Below are positions 56,560-64,000 of a stretch of 64,000 nucleotides of DNA, piece by piece. The notes beneath the pieces are model-generated. The model ran no database searches and had not been told where the DNA came from. It saw nothing but the letters and a program-made list of their open reading frames with translations. The stretch lies in NCBI GenBank assembly GCA_027559495.1, contig JAMXSV010000018.1, forward strand, positions 744,001 to 808,000, in the 5' to 3' direction. Numbering within the stretch: the stretch's first letter is position 1; every line of letters starts with the position of its first letter. A program made the translations under genes and the position numbers. The DNA is from Aurifilum marmelostoma (lineage: Eukaryota; Ascomycota; Sordariomycetes; Diaporthales; Cryphonectriaceae).

Positions 56560-57531
56560 TCACTGTGCGTCGGCGATGCCGTCCACCTCCTCGTCGTATC
56601 GAGCGACCCATATCTTGAGCACCTCGTCGGGCCCCGATGCGCCAGCAGCATTTGGGGCCCACCGGCTCACCCACCAGCTAATGTCGTCGCCAAACACGGG
56701 CAACTCCTTGGCCAGGCGCTGGATCTTGTCGCTGCGGAACGTCCTCACTCTGGAGACGGTCACGAACGTGGCATAGATGTCTTGGAGGACCTTGCCCGTG
56801 GCAGAGGAATCCTCGTAGGCGTGGCGGACTGCGGCGCACAAGTAGTCGTCAAAGCCGCCGTCGGTAAGCTCTACGAACCTCCGGGATATACCGTGACGGA
56901 TGGAATAGTAGACTCCTTGAAAACGACACATGCGGACGTACCTGTCGGCGAGGTACGTCTTCAGGATCTTCATGACATGATCCTTCAGGGTCTCGAGCTT
57001 GAAGTAGTCGGCGGCGAGGATGACTTTGTTGGAGGTGATCATGACGGAATCTTCGTCGCCGTAGCTGACGTCGACGACTGCACAGAGACGAAGGGAGGGT
57101 CAGTATGTGGCCCGTGGCTGACGGGAACATCACGTCCCAGTGGCAAGGAAGTCCAAAACAGACTCACGTCCAGAGTACATAAACTTCAACAAGATGTTGA
57201 TCTCGTCGGAGCTGAAATTGTTGATGGTGATGATGCGGGTTTGGCCTTCCTGGAGGAACATGTGATTAGGCTTAGTTACACATTTCATGTGTGTACCAGG
57301 GTCCGTTCTCACCTTATGGAACGGCGGCAGGTTTGCCTGGAAGTCGGGGAACCGCTGAAGAATGGCCCAGTGGGTGTTCCAGGTTCGGTTGTCCTGGCTG
57401 CAGACAACCTTGGAGTCGGCGGCCTTGCCAGACTTAAAGAGCCTGTCCGCATCTTGGTCAGTCCTCGAATAGCAGAATATTGTGGAAAGCAGATAAGCGC
57501 CTCACTGGAGACCAGCATAATTGAACGGCAT
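56560..57531 (-). CDS. BTB/POZ-domain protein, four (possibly five) exons
   Basis: Exons 57531-57506, 57442-57313, 57249-57168 and 57077-56560 join to 251 aa. Introns are 63, 63 and 90 bp (GTGAGG, GTGAGA and GTGAGT donors). The first exon is only 26 bp and encodes MPFNYAGL plus two bases. The BTB core reads LFKSGKAADSKVVCSQDNRT, WNTHWAILQRFPDFQANLPP, then ITINNFSSDEINILLKFMYS and VILAADYFKLETLKDHV. The last exon may hide another 63-bp intron: GTACGT after LADR, ending CCGGAG. It has no stop and keeps frame, so the protein would be 230 or 251 aa; the extra 21 residues do not look BTB-like. Start MPFNYAG resembles MAFNHNY of the convergent neighbour, suggesting related proteins. Role: probable protein-interaction adaptor, partner unknown. 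Confidence 0.75.
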
Positions 57532-60217
57532 GTTGTCAAGACTGTCCATAATGGCGATGGTTGGAAAATCTTGTGGTAGAAGCTGACGGCGGAGATGTGG
57601 TTGTGAAGGGAAGGAGGAAATGTTTCTCCCTCGATGAGGTGAGTTGGAATGACCCTATTATCCAGGAGTGAATGACAGATAGGGGCTTGCGGCATACTCG
57701 ATGCCTTACCTATGAGGTCACTCAATGGTGACAATGAGGCAATACCCACAGCACAGAACTCGACCAGCCAGGTCAATGAGCATAGCCAGTACATTCTGCA
57801 CTGTCCTTCCGTATATGAAGATGTTCGTTTCTAGGGATGACTAGGGAAGATTTGTTGTATATGCCTACGAGAAAACCCCACGAGACTCGAGCGTGTTTTT
57901 TATACCATGCCCTTTGAGACCTCAAGTTACTTTGATTTCGTACTCTCCATGATGTTGTGAACTGTGCCAAAGACAGGTCTGAACACACCAGTACCATAAA
58001 TGATTAAACCAGTGCACCCCAACACTTGGGAACTTTTTACAACAGGGGGCGAAAATTAGGATACCTCGTTGGATTAGACTAGTGTTTCTACTGAAGCCAT
58101 TGGTTTGATGCATTCATATTGGTCAGTAATATAACAGACTTTTGTAAGATGACATGGAGAGCAAGTAACAAGTCACATAAGAGGTTGACTCCACATAGCT
58201 GGCCAATGTCCGTTTTGACAAATTCTATCTACCTAGCTGCAGCATGTCACCATGAGGCATACTACCTCAGCCATGAGATCCCATATCATCCTGAGGACTC
58301 ATGGACCTTATCTAGCCACTTTTGCGCGTATTCTGCGCTGAGAAGACTCGTGATCCGAGGTTGTTTGCTACTAGAGGAAGCACATTGTCAGGGCGTATTG
58401 GATATACATCCCATTGCAGCAGAGGCTTTCATGCGATGATGATGAAACTTATGTATGGTGCTTGTTGTTTTATGAGAAAATACTTTTCAAAGGGCAACGC
58501 GCTCGGTTGGTTCAGATCTTGACAAGTGGTCTTGATCACTGTATGGATATACTCTGTTTTGGTGACTATGGATGGCCTGAGCCATCTTCGCGCACTTACA
58601 GCCCCAAGCGGCCTCAGAACTGGATACCTCACACAATATTTCGGACATACTCCCATTTGCCTATCCTTAGGACCTATTTTTTCTTCCTTCTCCTTTCGTC
58701 TTCCCATCCCGACAAACCGCGCCTCTTCAAGGTCGATATCTTGGGTAATGCCATTCCTAACCTTGCAGCCGTCTCCACAAGCCCACGTTAATGTCTTCAG
58801 TCGATACGAGTTCTTCAAGCCAACCATCTAAGATTACTTGATTGCTATCGGTAAAATCATGAGGAGCGGTGTCGAACATCATCATAATGGACCTGCTCTC
58901 GTGCGTGCCAAAGAGGCATGGACGACGGAATCAATACATCGTGCTCACTGGTATGACTATTCCAAGCCCTGGTTCCATCATTACGAGAGCAATCGAGGCC
59001 ATGTCGTGACGCCCTAGAGATGGGATCAGCTGAGATGTCTAAGGGAATTTGGGTTCTGGCACAAATAAGTAATTATTAACAGATTCAATAAGTATTCACA
59101 GATCGCATCTTTCCGAAACTACTGAAAATAAATTCATCCAGACACACCTTGGAAGCCACGTTGGTGTGGTTGTATGGGATATTAAGGAGGCAATGGAAAT
59201 CTGGGTTCATTATGATACACTGACCACTCTGTGTCGTATCAAAACCCAACGTTCTTCAGTGTGTTTCAAACCTTGACACTATGTCGCCCTTGAAAAGAGC
59301 AGGTCATCTTGCCCGTTTTCAAGCCGCCCAACCCATCTCGCCCAAATGCTGAGGGAGGGTGAGATCCTGTGTGTCTAGACGCTGCTGGTAGTTATCTAAC
59401 TGTAACAAAGGCCCAAAGCAAGTCTCAAGCTTTCAGCTACTAAAGTCTTGTGATTCCTAGGGAGGATTATCGGGAACATACGATGGGCCAGAGTGCCATG
59501 GCAGTGAGTCAAACAAAATAAGGTCTTACGAGCTCAAACAGCCAGCCAGTCCAGCCCAGGATCGTTATTTTTCTGTGTGCGGTCGAGGTGCATCACATGC
59601 CACCCTGGCCAGGGATCTCCTGTCGGTCTGTAGTTGTCTTGGAAAGTCTGTCTGGCTCCTTGGCCGTGAGAAATAAGCTCATGCGGGCGACAGTCCCGCT
59701 GCTGCCGACGAGGCGCCCAATGAGCCGGGAACCGAGATAAAACTGGTAGTTTCTCATGAAAAGGGATTGCCAAGGCTGTATAGTGGCAGCGCTGGGACAT
59801 GTTAGGCAGGAAGATCTTACCGATGTAATTACTTGTGATTCGATGTAGGCACTGCCTCGTAGAGGACTGGACACGGTGCTGACAGTATGGCTTCACATTG
59901 CGAGACAAGCATGGCATTTTGATTCAACAAAAGTGCACATCCACAGTGATCATGACAAGATTTTCCTTCTTCTTCGCTGTTGAATACCGCGTGGTATCGT
60001 GTAGCTATATATAAGAACAACTGTACTTGACGATGTTGGGCGAATTCATACTTGTGCTCGAATCCACAAACACTACAAATATTATTTCATACGATGAACA
60101 ATCCCTCCACTCAGGGTTTCCACCCGCAACATCCAATCAAGACGCTGAATGAGAAAAACGACACAGGCCCGGCCTGGCACTGATACGCAACTCCAATACC
60201 CTAAGAGTTGGTATCAA
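57532..60217. other. Intergenic, 2.7 kb, with a gene remnant
   Basis: Apart from the remnant described at 58787-59017, no gene is supported. A minus-strand frame at 59534-59917 is open but unrecognised. Confidence 0.45.
58787..59017 (+). pseudogene. Gene remnant: short C-terminal coding fragment with one internal stop
   Basis: The plus frame reads VNVFSRYEFFKPTI, then a TAA at 58829-58831, then DYLIAIGKIMRSGVEHHHNG, PALVRAKEAWTTESIHRAHW and YDYSKPWFHHYESNRGHVV before TAG at 59015-59017. The TAA could derive from CAA by one C-to-T change. The part after the stop is aromatic-rich and protein-like, but I cannot name the family. It may be chance, or the final exon of an unmodelled gene. Confidence 0.25.
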
Positions 60218-63200
60218 TCACCAGGAAGCAGGTCCGAACGTCCCTCCATCAGCAACGGCGAGAGGGATAGCAGCACCGTTGCTGTCCAGGTTGTTGAACG
60301 CATTGGTGATGTTGGGGTTGCCGTCGGCACGCGGGTTCATGAACCACTGCGGGGCGTTGACCTTTTGCGGCAGGACCAGCGCAAAGAAGATGACCAGGGT
60401 GGAGATGTACAGGCCCGTGTCGAGGCCGGCCGAGGTGACGTAGTTGTACTTTGCCCACCAGCCGCGGAACCTGCTCTTGATGAAGCCGTTGAAGAAGACA
60501 CCCACGGCGCCCCAGCACAGGTAGATGTACACGGTGGCCGGGGGGATCATGCCGGAGCCGCCAAAGATGAGAGGCCAGTGCAGGTAGCGGATGGGGCTGC
60601 TGGGGAAGCGGCGCGCGGCGAACCAGGTGATGACGGGGAGCGCGGCGCCCAGGAGCCAGTACCACTGCAGGCCGGAGTAGATGCCGCCTGCGCCAAAGAC
60701 ACGACCGGGTCCGATCACGCCCCACACGACCGAGGCCGTGTAGAAGACGCTGGCGCCGGGGCAGGTGTAGCCGTTGGGCTGGTCTGAGTCACAGATGCCG
60801 TCGATGGAGCCGAGGGCCCAGTTGAAGACGGCAACCTGGACGATGCAGGACCAGAGGCAGGCGGAGACCTGGGCAGTGAAGGTGACACGGGGCTGAGGAG
60901 AGAAAAAAAAGGACAGGTCAGGATGCGACATTCAGAATATAATGAGTCATCGTCAGGATGCGGAGGATGCTTACCGGAACCTTGAGGTAGTGACCAAACT
61001 TCATGTCTTGCAGGAAGTACAGAGCCTGGGCCATGGTGATGTACCCGTAGGTCTTGAACAGCATCATGGCAATAGGGCGGCCCGGGAGCATGTATCCCAC
61101 CATGAACTCGGTAAGGACGTTGAGGCCAAGCTGCGTGTTGGTGATACCCTGAACCATGCCGATGGGCACGAGGAAGATGATGGCGATGAGCATGGCGATG
61201 ATCATTGCCCACCAGGTCAGGTGTGTGTCCCAGTACAGGACGGTGACCAGGGACATGGTGAACAGGATGATGAAGAGACCGTAGTACCACCAGTTTGGAG
61301 TGTCCACGTACTTCTTCATCATCTTCAGGTGAACGTCGGCATCCTGGTTGCGGGCCAGCTTGCCACGCTCCAGGATCTCGGCGCCGTGGAAGATGATGGT
61401 GTGCACGATGACGGCAGACAGAGCACCAAAGGAGACGCCATAGGTCAGAGAGAAGAATGTTCCCAGGAAGAGTGGCGAGTACGCCTTGTACTTGGGGACA
61501 TCAAGTTCCAGCTGGGGGGTCAAGATACGCGTGACATTGTATGCGGACCCGGTGTTGTCGAAGGAGTGCGTCTGGTTTGCTGCTTGTGAGCTGACTCGTA
61601 ATCGACTTTGTATTAGGCTGGGAAAGGATCCTAAGAGAACTTACGCTGGCAATAGGCAGGTACTGTGTCCACCAAGTGTTGGTATAGAAAACGCCGAGGC
61701 CGGCAATCAGGAAGAAGATGACCACGCCGATGAGGGTATTGACAATAGAGAAGAGAGGGTAGGGCAACGGGCTGCCCACAAAAGCGGTGATGATGGTCCA
61801 GTCGAATGTGATGGGAAGCTATACAAAATCGACGTGGTCAGTAATTACTACCGGTGGATGGACGGACGTATCTGGCTCAATGACATCTGACTTACAAGAC
61901 CAAATCCAGTCGTGTTTCCGAAGATCTGGTTCACGACCATATTATTTGGTGCGATCCAGCAGATCCAATCGAAGTAGGACAGACCCTGAGCGATGAAGCC
62001 AGGGAACCAGTACCAGAGGAAGCTGCCAGCAAAGACATACAGGAAGTAGCGGTATCTTCCAATGCTCCAGCCGTTGGTCTCGGAGGGGTCGGCGGGCTTG
62101 TGGTCGTGGAGCGTGTACATCAGGGTGGTGTTGGCCAGGGTCTGGGGCCAGATCATGGCAGCAGGCCAGATGAGGAACCGACGGACAATTCCGGCCATGC
62201 CAAACCCGAGACACTGCGTGGTGAGGACCAGGAGCATCTGGAAGCCCCACCCAAAGTTCTGCTTGTAGAAGACCTGCTGGGCGAGCAGCACGTCGGTGGC
62301 GTAGGCGACACCTCCCTGGATGGAGACATTGGCCATCATGACAATGACAGCGTGCTCCTTGATGTTGAAGGGGCCGGGGTTCAGGTTCCACTTCAGGCCG
62401 AATGTATTGAACTCGTGATTCGGCAGGACCTTAAATCAACGGGTAATTGTCAGCACTTAATCTTGTCAACAACCATGTATTACTATGATTGGCCCACTTA
62501 CCCTGGCCATTCCACAACCCACGGGGTAGGCAAGGAGCTGGACGACGTAGACATAGATGTTGATGGACGGGTTGCGAAGAGAGAACAGGAGGTTGACGGC
62601 AGACACAATCGTCGTCGCAACCATCCCGATCACCCAGGCCCGGATGGTGTTGGCCGGCATGTCCTCGTCATAGTTGCGGACAGCAGCTCTCACTTCAAAG
62701 TAAGGGGAATCCTCCTCCAGGAGCTGATGCTCGAAGTTTGCTTTCTTCTCGACATCATCGGATTGGGCGATTTTGTTGGCAGCATCCTGTGAAGAATTAG
62801 TACCGACTTCATGTCTACCCCCTCCGCGCCCCTTTTCCCCTTGTTCACAAACCCTCTCTACCCGCCAAGCAAAACCTGCCACGCCAAGTGGCCCTGGGGA
62901 AGGGGAAAAAGCCAAGTGAAAGCCAAGCGGGAGGAGGAGACCGGCAGTTTCTCAAAACTGCTCCACTTAACGGCTAAGGCGCAAGCCACTGATTCGTGGT
63001 AGAAAGCAATTCGGGAGGCAGCATTGGATGCAAGAGAAACCAGCCTGTGGATCATATCATCAACGTACAATAGTCTCATAGTCCAAGTTGTAGTCCCACT
63101 GATGGGCCTTCTTGAACTTCTTCAACTGATCAACGCTGGAAGCGACGGCGACGTCGTCCTCCTGATCAGCTTGGTTGGTGCTGGGAATGACCTTGCCATC

Positions 63201-63302
63201 GGCATCGTACTGAGGGCCTGCAGTAGTGACGGGGTCCTGCTCCTCAATAACAGGATGATCCGTCTGGCGCCGCACAAACGGCTTGCGGAGATTGAAAGGC
63301 AT
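60218..63302 (-). CDS. OPT-family oligopeptide transporter (isp4-like), six exons
   Basis: Exons 63302-63069, 62786-62502, 62429-61896, 61818-61645, 61571-60975 and 60892-60218 join to 833 codons (832 aa), a normal length for fungal OPT proteins. All five introns are phase 0 (282, 72, 77, 73 and 82 bp); intron 1 has a TACTAAT branch site. The N-terminal ~130 residues are hydrophilic. DSPYFEVRAAVRNYDEDMPA leads into the first helix, and NPGPFNIKEH (190-199) is the OPT family signature. About a dozen hydrophobic segments follow, including FLWYWFPGFIAQGLSYFDWI and FFSLTYGVSFGALSAVIVHT. The family imports tetra- to hexapeptides or related compounds (glutathione, metal chelates) with protons across the plasma membrane. 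Substrate cannot be told from sequence. The 3' splice site of intron 2 is TTTAAG. Confidence 0.9.
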
Positions 63303-64000
63303 CTTTTGCGAGCAACCACAGGCCGTTGGAACAGGAGAGCTGGCGAGCCGATGGCACAGAAAAGAAGAGAAAAAAGGGGAAGAGAAAGTCCTGTCACGCG
63401 AGATGCAACCAAGGAGGGCGCTCCGACCCTATTTCAGAGTTCTGGCAAACGGGGGGATGCCCTACAGATCATGATGGGCATCGTGGCGTCGCGGACCCCG
63501 GCAAGAGATGGCCAGTCTAGTTCCATTCAGGCGCGGCAGCCCGCTCGCCAAGGGAAAGTCAAGCTTGATAAGGAAGACCCTGAATGAACCGATTCGAGGT
63601 ATAATTACTATGGCACACCCAGCAGCCATATCTCTTCCCCCCCCCCCCCCCACCCCACTTTCTCCATACCAACATATCTCTCTCTCTCTCTCCAACGCGT
63701 GGCGCGAGATGCTATATATGGGAAAGCTATGCAGCGCTAGGCTCTCCGTCTCCAGGGCTAGGCCCGTCCTTCTAGTCTTTCGAAGCAAACGATTTGATGG
63801 CAGTGGAAGACAAGGCTGAACGTTCTAGCGCCAGAAGAGAACTTAGCTACGATACCGATAGTCTTGGCCCGGATCTTGGCGGGGAGTCTGAAAGATAAAG
63901 GCCAAGGCCGACAGGTACACACCTGCCTGTATGAGAATGATTCGCAACAAGCCTTCTAATAGTCTGTGCTTGGTCGAGCCGTTGGTGATGCCCGTTGGAG
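63303..64000. other. Upstream region of the OPT transporter
   Basis: Contains a C15-rich tract (63637-63652), a CT repeat (63676-63691) and a TATA-like stretch at 63712-63719. No gene is supported up to the window end. Confidence 0.45.
63712..63719 (-). promoter_or_regulatory. TATA-like element upstream of the OPT gene
   Basis: Minus-strand ATATATAG, about 410 bases before the ATG. The leader would be long, so its use is uncertain. Confidence 0.25.

Overview
The window is nuclear DNA of a filamentous ascomycete (Pezizomycotina, most likely a sordariomycete; the class is inferred). Genes are spaced with long intergenic stretches. Most are split by short GT-AG introns, mainly 57-103 bp, with CTRAY-like branch sites. 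The proteins are typical of such fungi: a Clr5-domain protein, a rhodopsin-domain (PTH11-like) receptor, a DUF2434-like 7TM protein, Zn2Cys6 and C2H2 regulators, an OPT transporter, and secreted wall-active enzymes. Exon structures below were built by hand from frame continuity, splice motifs and family patterns, without transcripts or searches.

Left third (1-21 kb): the N-terminal part of COG5 runs off the left edge on the minus strand, divergent from a DUF2434-like 7TM protein. Then come a secreted LPMO-like protein with an N-terminal histidine, a RanGAP-like leucine-rich repeat protein that keeps the catalytic arginine region, a four-exon rhodopsin-domain receptor, and a two-exon rhamnogalacturonan acetylesterase on the minus strand. 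At 18.6-20.9 kb two very short minus-strand genes each encode a signal peptide, an acidic Pro/Glu segment and a tiny last exon with a C-x3-C motif. This pair is the most novel-looking item in the window.

Middle (21-47 kb): a microsatellite-rich stretch precedes a Clr5-domain protein with an Asp-rich N-terminus. After it come a small multi-spanning membrane protein, a 60-codon ORF with strong coding bias, a 169-aa hydrophilic protein and a 707-aa C2H2 zinc-finger factor. A gene-poor stretch of nearly 10 kb follows the zinc-finger gene.

Right third (46-64 kb): a GNAT acetyltransferase, two degraded gene remnants (49.3-51.2 kb) with in-frame stops, a Zn2Cys6 factor, two convergent BTB/POZ genes, a further remnant near 59 kb, and a six-exon OPT oligopeptide transporter. 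No rRNA, convincing tRNA, CRISPR or intact transposon was found. The genes look like independent fungal loci, not one operon-like or biosynthetic cluster; the nearest to a functional group are the secreted proteins at 7-21 kb.
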